Assembly: GCA_045600945.1 (NCBI GenBank)
Contig: JAZRYX010000044.1
Span: forward strand, 1-64,000
Source: Darwinimomas sp045600945
GTDB lineage: Bacteria > Bacillota > Clostridia > Lachnospirales > Lachnospiraceae
Length of the DNA: 64,000 nucleotides
Direction of reading: 5' to 3'
A program made the translations under genes and the position numbers. Positions 1 to 7,256 of the stretch are shown in pieces; position 1 is the stretch's first letter, and every line of letters begins with the position of its first letter. The notes under the pieces were generated by a model, which saw only the letters and a list, made by a program, of their open reading frames with translations, was not told where the DNA came from and searched no databases.

Positions 1-35
1 AGAATCGAATTAATCTTCATCAATATCGCTTTTCA

Positions 36-67
36 GACCAGCACTGGTTGTGGTGGTCTTATTTTGA
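36..67 (+). terminator. Possible hairpin at window edge
   Basis: An AGACCA / TGGTCT stem of 6 bp is followed by a short T-rich stretch. It could end a plus-strand gene lying before the window. The rest of 1-203 shows no gene I can support: one frame stays open from base 3 to about 191 but looks like AT-rich noise without a start codon or ribosome site. Confidence 0.3.
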
Positions 68-203
68 TACCTTCTTTTCAACCTGTATAAATTTTTCAAT
101 GTTCATTAATTTAGCCTTGACTTTTTATTTGCAGGCTATAAAAATTCCCACTGCCGATATAATATCAGCAAACTATATAATTTTAGGTTAAAGTAATGTT
201 CAA

Positions 204-239
204 GTCAAGCTTGACAAACAAATAAAAATTGGTAAAAAT
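204..239 (+). promoter_or_regulatory. Candidate promoter for the HAD phosphatase gene
   Basis: A perfect -35 TTGACA (211-216) is followed after 16-17 bp by an A-rich -10 (TAAAAA or AAAAAT, 233-239). The -35 overlaps a perfect 12-bp palindrome GTCAAGCTTGAC (204-215), which may be an operator or chance. No Shine-Dalgarno sequence lies before the ATG at 248, and the predicted start of transcription is only a few bases upstream of it. Confidence 0.4.
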
Positions 240-247
240 CATATATT

Positions 248-922
248 ATGAATAAGAACTATCAAAACATATTCTTTGATTTTGACGGAACCCTTGTTGA
301 TACCGGTCCGGGTATACTCCGTGCAACCCGATATGCTCTTATGAAATACGGAATAGAGGAAAATGATGAGAACAACCTCAAACGTTTCGTCGGTCCTCCT
401 CTTGCGGAAGCATTTGCGGAGCATTACGGTTTTTCACCGGATGAGTCGGTCAGGGCAGTGCTTAAATTTCGTGAATATTATCTCGAAACGGGCTGGACAG
501 AATGCACTATCTATCCCGGAATCGTTGAGATGCTTACTAAGTTGCGCGATTCGGGAAAGCGACTCATAATCGCAACCGGAAAGCCGGAAGACCTTGCGAT
601 AAAAATATCCAAACGTTTCGGTATCTTTGATTACTTCGACATCATACGCGGTGCGTATGTTGACGATGAAGGGGAGCACCGTACCGATAAAAAAGAAATC
701 ATAACCAGTATTATCGGGGACCTTAATATTACTGATATTTCAACCTGTATCATGGTCGGTGACAGAGCCAATGATATACATGGAGCACACAGATCCGGGC
801 TGAAAGCTCTGGGGATACTGTGGGGATACGGCTCCGAAAATGAATTAAGCGGAGCCGGTGCCGATTTCTCGGCCGCAGCCCCGCATGATGTATCCGAAAT
901 GCTTATTAACGGTCTTCTCTGA
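248..922 (+). CDS. HAD-superfamily phosphatase (phosphoglycolate phosphatase / PpaX-like)
   Basis: Predicted cytosolic, Mg-dependent phosphatase that removes phosphate from a small molecule; the substrate cannot be told from sequence. The nucleophile motif FDFDGTLVD lies near the N-terminus (about residues 10-18), followed by a small helical cap domain, motif II in IIATGKPE, and the metal-binding motif MVGDRANDI near residue 175. The length of 224 aa is normal for HAD-IA Gph/PpaX proteins. The gene stands alone on the plus strand and its last 17 bases overlap the convergent permease gene on the other strand. No ribosome site is visible before the ATG. Confidence 0.85.
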   Translation: MNKNYQNIFFDFDGTLVDTGPGILRATRYALMKYGIEENDENNLKRFVGPPLAEAFAEHYGFSPDESVRAVLKFREYYLETGWTECTIYPGIVEMLTKLRDSGKRLIIATGKPEDLAIKISKRFGIFDYFDIIRGAYVDDEGEHRTDKKEIITSIIGDLNITDISTCIMVGDRANDIHGAHRSGLKALGILWGYGSENELSGAGADFSAAAPHDVSEMLINGLL

Positions 923-1886
923 AATATGCCAGTCCCAGACTTGCCGGGGGCTGGTTTTCTTTTTTGTTTCTCGTTGAAACAATAACCAGTACAACTATGG
1001 TTACTACGTAAGGAAGCATCTTTATAAGTTCCTGCGCACTCATACTCAAATTCGGAATATAGTTCTGAACAATAAGCAGCGCACCAAAGATGAATGATCC
1101 GATGATACTGATATCAGGCTTCCACATTGAGAAGATAACAAGTGCCACAGCCAGCCAGCCTCTGTCTCCGAATCCGTTGTTCGACCATACACCGTATGCA
1201 TAGTCCATAATGTAGAACAGACCACCCAGTCCGGCAATAATACTTCCGACACATGTAGCAACATATTTATACTTTGTTACACTGATTCCTGCAGCATCTG
1301 CTGTTGCAGGGTTTTCTCCTACTGCACGAAGATGAAGTCCGACTCTTGTTTTCTTAAGTACAAAAGCAGCAACAAGTGCAATAATTATAGCCGCATAGGC
1401 AAGGAAACTGTATGAGAAAACGATTTCACCTACCGCTCCGAGACTTGATGCAAACGGAAGTTTTGCTTTAAAGTAGTTTGCCGTTGCTGTAAGGTTGATT
1501 GAAGGAACGTCTGCTCCCGAAAGCTTTATGAGTGAACCCCCGAAGAAATTTCCGATACCAACACCAAAAGTTGTAAGGGCAAGACCCGTAACATTCTGGT
1601 TAGCTCTTAAAGTAACTGTCAGGAAACAGTATATAAGTCCCATCAAAAGTGACAACAGTACAGAACAGATAAGCGGTATGATAATTGCCAGTGCCGGATT
1701 GATATTTTCAGGTCCGACTGAATTCTCATAAAGGAATGCTCCTATTACGCCGCCGATAGCTCCCGTATACATGATTCCGGGAATACCAAGGTTTAAGTTA
1801 CCCGACTTTTCTGTAAGGATTTCTCCGGTTGCTCCGAATAAAAGAGGTATGCCCTGAATTATGGCACGCTGTATGAACATTATCAT
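906..1886 (-). CDS. nupQ: BMP-type ABC transporter permease 2 (NupQ-like)
   Basis: Inner-membrane permease of a nucleoside-type ABC importer of the BPD_transp_2 family, paired with the permease encoded just upstream. The 326-aa protein is hydrophobic throughout with about eight to ten predicted membrane segments. The family signature near the N-terminus (TEKSGNLNLGIPG) is clear, as is the cytoplasmic loop GLHLRAVGENPATADAAGI that contacts the ATPase. Its ATG overlaps the stop codon of the preceding permease gene (ATGA at 1883-1886), indicating translational coupling. It is the last gene of the operon and converges on the HAD gene with a 17-base overlap. The name follows the Bacillus nupNOPQ system by similarity; the substrate is inferred from the guanine riboswitch. 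Confidence 0.85.
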   Translation of the reverse strand: MIMFIQRAIIQGIPLLFGATGEILTEKSGNLNLGIPGIMYTGAIGGVIGAFLYENSVGPENINPALAIIIPLICSVLLSLLMGLIYCFLTVTLRANQNVTGLALTTFGVGIGNFFGGSLIKLSGADVPSINLTATANYFKAKLPFASSLGAVGEIVFSYSFLAYAAIIIALVAAFVLKKTRVGLHLRAVGENPATADAAGISVTKYKYVATCVGSIIAGLGGLFYIMDYAYGVWSNNGFGDRGWLAVALVIFSMWKPDISIIGSFIFGALLIVQNYIPNLSMSAQELIKMLPYVVTIVVLVIVSTRNKKENQPPASLGLAYFREDR

Positions 1887-2989
1887 GCTGCTACCTCCTT
1901 TCCAGGTTTACGAATTACTATCCGATAATTTATAAAGAACTCACATCCTACTATAAAGAAGATAATGATTCCGGTAATAATATCTGCAAACGACAGATTC
2001 AGATTGAACATTGTCGCAATCTCTCCGGCTCCCTTCTGCAGGAAGCAGATAATAAATGCTGTAAGGACCATCCATAAAGGATCAAACTTTGCCAGCCATG
2101 AAACCATGATAGCCGTAAATCCGTTACCACCGGCAGTGTCCTTGGTAATCGTGTGATCCTGTCCCGAAACAAGGAGGAATCCTGCGATGCCGCAGATTGC
2201 TCCGGATAAAATCATAGTTCTGATAATGACTTTTTTAACATCGATTCCGATATATCTGGCAGTGTTCTGAGATTCACCTACAACTGATATCTCATATCCG
2301 TGTTTTGTTTTGTTCAGATATATGGCAACTGCAATAGTAATAGCCGCAACGATGATTACATTTATCAGATATGCATTATGTCCTATAGATGGTATCCAGC
2401 CTTCCTGGGTTTTCTGATTAATAATACCAATCTGTCCTGATCCCTTCGGAACTGACCATTCAAGAACATAGTATCCTATAAGCTGTATCGCAACATAATT
2501 CATCATCAGTGTGAACAGTGTTTCATTTGTATTGCTCTTCGCTTTAAAGAATGCAGGAATGAATCCCCATACAGCACCTGCAAGTATCGCAGCAGCAATC
2601 ATCATTATGAAAAGCACAGGTGTCGGAACCTTTCCGCCAAGCTTAAGCATAACTACTGCTGTAGCAAAACCACCGATCAGAACCTGACCTTCCGCACCTA
2701 TATTCCAGAACCGCATTCTGAATGCCGGTGTGATTGCAACCGCAATTATCAACAGCATCGCCGTCTTCTGAATCAAAGCCCAGACTCTTCTTGTAGTACC
2801 TACTGCTCCGTCAATCATTGTCAGATAGACATCAATAGGATTAAGCTTTGTCAGAAGAAGTGTAATGATACCTGATACAACCAGTGCAAGGATAACTGCT
2901 ATGATTCTGATTCCGAATCTCTTCCACCAGACAGGTTGATCCTTTCTGGCTATGTGAAACAAAGGATCTTTGTGCGCTTTATTATTCAT
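1883..2989 (-). CDS. nupP: BMP-type ABC transporter permease 1 (NupP-like)
   Basis: First membrane permease of the nucleoside-type importer (BPD_transp_2 family). The 368-aa protein starts with a charged cytoplasmic segment of about 25 residues followed by a membrane segment, and has about nine more hydrophobic segments. The family signature IGAEGQVLIGG and the ATPase-contact loop HGYEISVVGESQNTARYIGI are visible. Start and stop overlap its neighbours (8 bases with the ATPase gene, 4 bases with the second permease), so the three are likely translated together. Family assignment is firm; exact nucleoside preference is not. Confidence 0.85.
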   Translation of the reverse strand: MNNKAHKDPLFHIARKDQPVWWKRFGIRIIAVILALVVSGIITLLLTKLNPIDVYLTMIDGAVGTTRRVWALIQKTAMLLIIAVAITPAFRMRFWNIGAEGQVLIGGFATAVVMLKLGGKVPTPVLFIMMIAAAILAGAVWGFIPAFFKAKSNTNETLFTLMMNYVAIQLIGYYVLEWSVPKGSGQIGIINQKTQEGWIPSIGHNAYLINVIIVAAITIAVAIYLNKTKHGYEISVVGESQNTARYIGIDVKKVIIRTMILSGAICGIAGFLLVSGQDHTITKDTAGGNGFTAIMVSWLAKFDPLWMVLTAFIICFLQKGAGEIATMFNLNLSFADIITGIIIFFIVGCEFFINYRIVIRKPGKEVAA

Positions 2990-4514
2990 TTTTACGTACC
3001 TCCTTTGTCATTAACAATCCGATTTCTTCCTTCGTCGTTGTTCTGGCGTCAACGATACCTGTTACTGTACCTGAACCGATAACCAGGATTCTGTCGCACA
3101 GACCAATCAGAACATCCAGATCCTCACCTACAAAGATGACTGCAACTCCCTGTTCTTTTTGTTTGTTAAGAAGATTATAAATCGTATAAGATGAATTGAT
3201 ATCCAGTCCTCGAACCGGATAAGCTGCCATAAGAACTTTCGGTGATGCAGCTATCTCACGTCCGACAAGAACCTTTTGAACATTACCTCCGGAAAGACGT
3301 CTTACCGGAGTATTGATACTTGGAGTTACAACCTGTAATTCGTCGATGATCTTTTCAGCAAGCTCCCTTGGTTCTTTTTTGCTCAAAAACAGGCCTTTAC
3401 CTTTCTTGTAACTTCTCAAAAGCATATTGTCGGTAGTACCCATTGTTGCCACAAGTCCCATTCCCAGACGATCCTCGGGAACAAATGAAAGTCTGATTCC
3501 GAGTTCTCTTATCTGCAATGGGGTCTTGTCTCTTAAGAACTCGATTTCTCCTGTTTCAGGAACGATATACTGTACACCGCCGGTTACCATAGGCTGAAGA
3601 CCGGCTATAGTTTCAAGCAGTTCTCTCTGTCCGCTTCCGGCGATTCCTGCAATACCCAGTATCTCTCCTGCGTTTGCTGTAAATGTAACATCATCCAAAA
3701 CCTTAAAGCCCTCAATATTCATGCAGTTAAGATGTGCGACAATAAGTCTTGGTTCAGGATTAACCGGATCTGTTCTGTCTATGTTGAGAGAAACCTTTTG
3801 ACCTACCATCATTTCGGTAAGTTCACTTTCATTGGTCTCCGTAGTATTGACCGTCCCTATATATTCTCCTTTTCGAAGTACAGCAACTTTATCGGAGATT
3901 TCAAGAACTTCATGAAGCTTATGCGTAATGATGACTACAGCCTTGCCGTCTTCTTTCATCCTCCTTAAAACTGCAAAAAGCTTCCTTGTCTCCTGAGGAG
4001 TAAGAACAGCTGTAGGCTCATCCAGCATAAGAATATCTGCACCTCTGTACAGAACCTTGATTATCTCAACGGTCTGCTTTTCAGATACAGACATCTCATA
4101 TATTTTTTTGTTCGGATCTATTTCAAATCCATACTGCTCACTGATTAGTTTGATTTTTTCAGCGGCCTTCTTTATATCGTATCCATCTTCGTCTTTAAGA
4201 CCAAGTATGATATTTTCCGTAGCCGTAAAAACATCAACAAGCTTAAAATGCTGATGTATCATACCGATTTTATAGTTAAATGCATCCTTTGGGGATTTAA
4301 TGGAAACCGGTATTCCATTAACTAAAATTTCTCCCGAATCAGGATAATAGATTCCGGAGATCATATTCAGCAGAGTTGTCTTTCCGCTTCCGTTCTCACC
4401 AAGTATGGCCAGTATTTCACCATAATTGACCTTTAAACATACATTTTTATTGGCAACTACCTTGCTGCCAAATGCCTTTGTAATGTTTTTTAATTCTATG
4501 GCAGGAGTGGGCAT
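2982..4514 (-). CDS. nupO: BMP-type ABC transporter ATP-binding protein (NupO-like)
   Basis: Double-cassette ATPase driving the nucleoside importer. Cassette one (about residues 5-240) has an intact Walker A, GENGSGKTT, and Walker B, ILMLDEPTAV. Cassette two has a degenerate Walker A (GIAGSGQRE), a good signature (LSGGNVQKV) and an altered Walker B region (LMAAYPVRGLD). One competent and one degenerate site is typical of this RbsA/NupO class. The 510-aa length is normal. The ATG is preceded by AAGGAGG at ideal spacing. It follows the lipoprotein gene after a 64-base gap that holds a hairpin. Confidence 0.9.
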   Translation of the reverse strand: MPTPAIELKNITKAFGSKVVANKNVCLKVNYGEILAILGENGSGKTTLLNMISGIYYPDSGEILVNGIPVSIKSPKDAFNYKIGMIHQHFKLVDVFTATENIILGLKDEDGYDIKKAAEKIKLISEQYGFEIDPNKKIYEMSVSEKQTVEIIKVLYRGADILMLDEPTAVLTPQETRKLFAVLRRMKEDGKAVVIITHKLHEVLEISDKVAVLRKGEYIGTVNTTETNESELTEMMVGQKVSLNIDRTDPVNPEPRLIVAHLNCMNIEGFKVLDDVTFTANAGEILGIAGIAGSGQRELLETIAGLQPMVTGGVQYIVPETGEIEFLRDKTPLQIRELGIRLSFVPEDRLGMGLVATMGTTDNMLLRSYKKGKGLFLSKKEPRELAEKIIDELQVVTPSINTPVRRLSGGNVQKVLVGREIAASPKVLMAAYPVRGLDINSSYTIYNLLNKQKEQGVAVIFVGEDLDVLIGLCDRILVIGSGTVTGIVDARTTTKEEIGLLMTKEVRKNE

Positions 4515-4544
4515 TCAGGGCCTCCTTTATTTTTTTAGTTCAAA

Positions 4545-4566
4545 GCGGGACCCATACGGGCCCCGC
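4545..4566 (-). terminator. Intercistronic hairpin between lipoprotein and ATPase genes
   Basis: A 9-bp stem (GCGGGGCCC with GGGTCCCGC, one G-U pair) with a GTAT loop sits 12 bases after the lipoprotein stop codon. Only three T residues follow it, so it is more likely an RNA-stabilising hairpin or leaky terminator that keeps the binding protein in excess over the membrane parts than a full stop. Confidence 0.6.
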
Positions 4567-4578
4567 ATAAAACACTGA

Positions 4579-5865
4579 TTAGAACATTGCATTAAGTGTT
4601 GTGATACCGTCGATCATTACATCGAAGTAAGGAGCTGATCTGTACTCTGACTCATGGAAGTATCCGTCAGCAACAGCCTCTGTATCCTTCTCATAGTTAG
4701 GATCTGTATCTACATCAGCCATATAAGAATCAAGCGGCTTTCCTTCAACTGTCATGTTAGCACAATCAAATACCTTGATGCTTCCGTCAAGGAGTCCTGC
4801 CTTAACTTCTTCCATCTTCTCAACTGTACCTTCGGCTGCTACGTTTTCATTGACATCTGTAAGAACTACAGAACCTGTTTCGATTGAACCGCACCAGTCA
4901 GCAGGGATATCCTGTCCGTTAAGTACGCAGTCGATCAGATACTCGAAGTATGGTGTCCAGTCGATTCTTGAAGAAACGATGAATGTATTCGGGCAGGCAT
5001 CAATTGTTGATCCGTTGTATGAAACATCTGGAACTCCTGCTTCCTCACATGCTGTAGGAGCACCCATTGAATCTGCATGCTGTGAAAGAAGAACTGCACC
5101 GTTGTTGATAAGTGTCTGAGCAGCTTCTTTCTCAAGTGCCTCATCATACCATGAACCTGTAAACTGAACTTCCATTGTAGCTTCCGGAACGATTGAACGA
5201 ACTCCGAGGAACCATGATGTATAACCTGAAATAACTTCTGCATATGTGAAAGCACCTACATAACCAACCTTTGGCTGTGCACCTGCATCAACAAGCTCTT
5301 TAAGCTTCAGACCTGCAGCAACACCTGCAAGGTAACGTCCCTGGTAGATATCAGCGAATGCATTGTGGAAGTTCGGAAGATTCTCTGTATGAGCCATAGT
5401 ACCTGTAGCATGAGCAAACTGAACCTCAGGGAATTCCTGAGCTGCCTGAAGTATGAATGACTCATGTCCGAAAGAATCAGCGAATACGATATCAGCGCCA
5501 CGATCTACAAGGTCTGCTGCTGCTTCGTAGCATTCATTAGTCTCCGGGATACCAACCTTCTCAAGATAGTTAACTCCTTTGTTTTCGCAAGCTGCTTTTG
5601 CTGCTTCCATGAAGTTACGATCATATGTTGAGTTCTCGTCATGCAGGAAGATGAAACCAAATGTAAGATCAGAAGGATCCATTGCATCATCAGACTTTAC
5701 GACTTCTGTGTCCTTGGCAGGAGCTGCCGGAGCTGCCTCTGCTGCAGGAGCTGCTGCCTCTGCTGCAGGAGCTGCGTCAGCTGCAGGAGCTGCACTTGAT
5801 CCACCGCATGCTGCAAGTGAGAGTACCATTACTGTTGCAAGTAAAATTGACAAAACTTTCTTCAT
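4579..5865 (-). CDS. nupN: BMP-family nucleoside-binding lipoprotein (NupN/BmpA-like)
   Basis: Substrate-binding lipoprotein of the ABC importer, anchored outside the membrane. It begins with a signal peptide and lipobox (LSLAACGG), then a linker of about 30 residues rich in Ala, Pro and Glu, then the BMP fold (LTFGFIFLHDENSTYDRNF onward). The start chosen is the ATG at 5865, preceded by GGGGGA at good spacing. An upstream in-frame ATG at 5922 lies inside the riboswitch terminator and is rejected. The protein is 428 aa. As first gene behind a guanine-class riboswitch, its ligand is probably a purine nucleoside such as guanosine (inference). Confidence 0.88.
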   Translation of the reverse strand: MKKVLSILLATVMVLSLAACGGSSAAPAADAAPAAEAAAPAAEAAPAAPAKDTEVVKSDDAMDPSDLTFGFIFLHDENSTYDRNFMEAAKAACENKGVNYLEKVGIPETNECYEAAADLVDRGADIVFADSFGHESFILQAAQEFPEVQFAHATGTMAHTENLPNFHNAFADIYQGRYLAGVAAGLKLKELVDAGAQPKVGYVGAFTYAEVISGYTSWFLGVRSIVPEATMEVQFTGSWYDEALEKEAAQTLINNGAVLLSQHADSMGAPTACEEAGVPDVSYNGSTIDACPNTFIVSSRIDWTPYFEYLIDCVLNGQDIPADWCGSIETGSVVLTDVNENVAAEGTVEKMEEVKAGLLDGSIKVFDCANMTVEGKPLDSYMADVDTDPNYEKDTEAVADGYFHESEYRSAPYFDVMIDGITTLNAMF

Positions 5866-5904
5866 TTCCAATTCCCCCTTCATATTTGAACAATGAAATG
5901 AAAG

Positions 5905-5935
5905 AAAAAAAGCAGTACGCACTCTATGCGTCTGC
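5905..5935 (-). terminator. Riboswitch expression-platform terminator
   Basis: In the leader RNA the hairpin GCAGACGCA / TGCGTACTGC is followed by seven T residues. It ends about 40 bases before the lipoprotein start codon. This fits transcription termination when purine is bound, the usual mode of guanine riboswitches in Firmicutes. Confidence 0.8.
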
Positions 5936-6009
5936 CCGCCAACATCACTATTGAGTAAATCACAAGCTGTTGTATGTCTTTCAAAAGAACTACATACATC
6001 TTGCGCTTA

Positions 6010-6085
6010 CTGACCAATAGTCGGGAATTCTTCGGCTTCCCGGTAGAAACATGCGCGCCATCATTTACGCACCTATATTGGCAAA
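6010..6085 (-). promoter_or_regulatory. Purine riboswitch aptamer, guanine class
   Basis: The minus strand reads CCAATATAGG, then a P2 stem TGCGT/GCGCA, the invariant junction GTTTCTACCGGG, a P3 stem GGGAA/TTCCC with CC in its loop facing GG in the P2 loop, and the closing CCCGACTATTGG. The junction base corresponding to position 74 is C (GACTAT), which selects guanine/hypoxanthine rather than adenine. Position 51 is T, unlike 2'-deoxyguanosine riboswitches. The P1 stem CCAA/TTGG closes it. Confidence 0.92.
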
Positions 6086-6115
6086 GCTCTTTCGTATACT
6101 ATCGTATAATAAAAT

Positions 6116-6145
6116 TTGACAAAAGTCTATTGTGACTTTTGTCAA
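6116..6145 (-). terminator. Perfect 12-bp inverted repeat: xpt terminator overlapping the riboswitch promoter
   Basis: TTGACAAAAGTC and GACTTTTGTCAA form a perfect 12-bp stem around a 6-base loop, flanked by A-rich and T-rich runs. It lies 13 bases after the xpt stop and probably ends that transcript. Its downstream arm also supplies TTGTCA, the likely -35 of the nucleoside-importer promoter, with a weak TATACG -10 about 18 bp on. Terminator and promoter therefore share bases. Confidence 0.6.
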
Positions 6146-6158
6146 TTTTAACTAATTT

Positions 6159-6731
6159 TCAGCAAAATTCTATGTTATTTTGACCATTCATGGCCTTTAT
6201 CCTTGCCAAAGACTCAACTCTGTAGCCTTTTTCCCTTAGTTCTTTACCGCCCGGCTGAAATGCCTTTTCAACAGCAATTCCGCATCCTACAACATGGGCT
6301 CCTGCCTGATTACATAAATCTATCAATCCTTTCAGTGCTTCACCTCTTGCAAGGAAATCATCTATAATGAGTATGTTCTCTCCTCTTTTGAGAAATCTTT
6401 TCTCAACCTGTACATTATTTACAGTCTCGTGAGTATAACTTTTTACCTTGGTTGAATACACATCATCACCGATATTGGTGGTTTTTGACTTTTTGGCAAA
6501 AAGAAGCGGTACTTCGAACTCATATGCAGCCATAGTCGCCATAGCTATTCCGGATGCCTCAATCGTGAGTATCTTATCTATCTTCTCATTTTTGTACAGT
6601 TCTTTCCATTCGAGTGCCATTTCCTTCATAAGTATTGGATCAATCTGATGATTGAGAAAACCACCGACTTTAAGAACATTGTCTTCAAATATCTCTCCGT
6701 CTTTTTTAATTCTTTCCTCAAGTGCTTTCAT
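6159..6731 (-). CDS. xpt: Xanthine phosphoribosyltransferase
   Basis: Cytosolic enzyme that joins xanthine to PRPP to make XMP in purine salvage. The 190-aa length matches the Xpt family (about 190). Visible features are the N-terminal motif GGFLNHQIDP, the EASGIA motif that binds the base, and the PRPP loop ILIIDDFLARGEALKGL near residues 122-138. AAGGAC precedes the ATG. It is the last gene of a run pheS-pheT-small membrane protein-xpt, 27 bases after its neighbour, so it has no riboswitch of its own; the guanine riboswitch downstream of it serves the nucleoside importer. Together these make a purine salvage locus. Confidence 0.95.
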   Translation of the reverse strand: MKALEERIKKDGEIFEDNVLKVGGFLNHQIDPILMKEMALEWKELYKNEKIDKILTIEASGIAMATMAAYEFEVPLLFAKKSKTTNIGDDVYSTKVKSYTHETVNNVQVEKRFLKRGENILIIDDFLARGEALKGLIDLCNQAGAHVVGCGIAVEKAFQPGGKELREKGYRVESLARIKAMNGQNNIEFC

Positions 6732-6758
6732 ATAGTCCTTCTTTCATTCAAATAATAA

Positions 6759-7220
6759 TTAAGGCAGGAATATCGGTTTTTTCCCTTGAAGGGTGTTAAA
6801 GAAATCTGCAAGCGGCTCAATCACATCACCGAGATCCTTAATGCTCCTATTGAGATCTTCTATATTGATTGCATCGATTTTCTCCATAGTTTTATTTAGA
6901 TCTTTTTCAGTGGTGGTTACAAGTCCTCCCACTTCACTCATGAGTCCTTCGAAATCCAAAGCTGATATATCCGTTGATATTTCCGCGATATTATCAAGAC
7001 TTACCTGTGCCTGATTCAGCATACTGTTGATTCTCGGAATAAGGAATACACAATAAACCAAAAGGAATACTACTACAACAAGTATGGATATAGTAGAAAT
7101 CAGGGTCATTATCCATGTCTTCTTAGCATAATCAGCCTGTTCGCGATTGCTTTTTTCCAGGTCTTCAAGGATATCCCTGAATTCCTGTTCGCTCATCTCC
7201 AGCATTTTCTTTTCTTCCAT
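6759..7220 (-). CDS. Small membrane protein of unknown function with periplasm-side coiled coil
   Basis: I do not recognise a named family. The 153-aa protein has an acidic N-terminal segment of about 35 residues, one strong membrane segment (about 37-61, rich in I, L and V), then a helical, heptad-like region containing NQAQVSLDNIAEIS and KDLNKTMEKIDAI, and a short tail. The layout resembles the stalk of chemoreceptors or DUF948-type proteins without their signalling domain. It sits 36 bases after pheT and 27 bases before xpt in one run. A second possible start is Met6. Confidence 0.6.
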   Translation of the reverse strand: MEEKKMLEMSEQEFRDILEDLEKSNREQADYAKKTWIMTLISTISILVVVVFLLVYCVFLIPRINSMLNQAQVSLDNIAEISTDISALDFEGLMSEVGGLVTTTEKDLNKTMEKIDAINIEDLNRSIKDLGDVIEPLADFFNTLQGKKPIFLP

Positions 7221-7256
7221 GATTTTTGCTCCTGTTTAAGCATATTTATCTACTTA

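Noticed and set aside
3..191. Open frame at the window start
   Set aside because: No start codon context, composition like AT-rich spacer and no recognisable motif.
204..215. Palindrome GTCAAGCTTGAC as a definite operator
   Set aside because: A single short palindrome can occur by chance and no regulator gene is nearby; kept only as a note on the promoter.
4579..5865. Plus-strand frames opposite the Ala/Pro-rich part of the lipoprotein
   Set aside because: They are shadows of the repeated Ala codons and lack start signals.
5866..5922. Upstream ATG (5922) for the BMP lipoprotein
   Set aside because: It lies in the riboswitch terminator stem; the ATG at 5865 has a strong ribosome site and gives a proper signal peptide.
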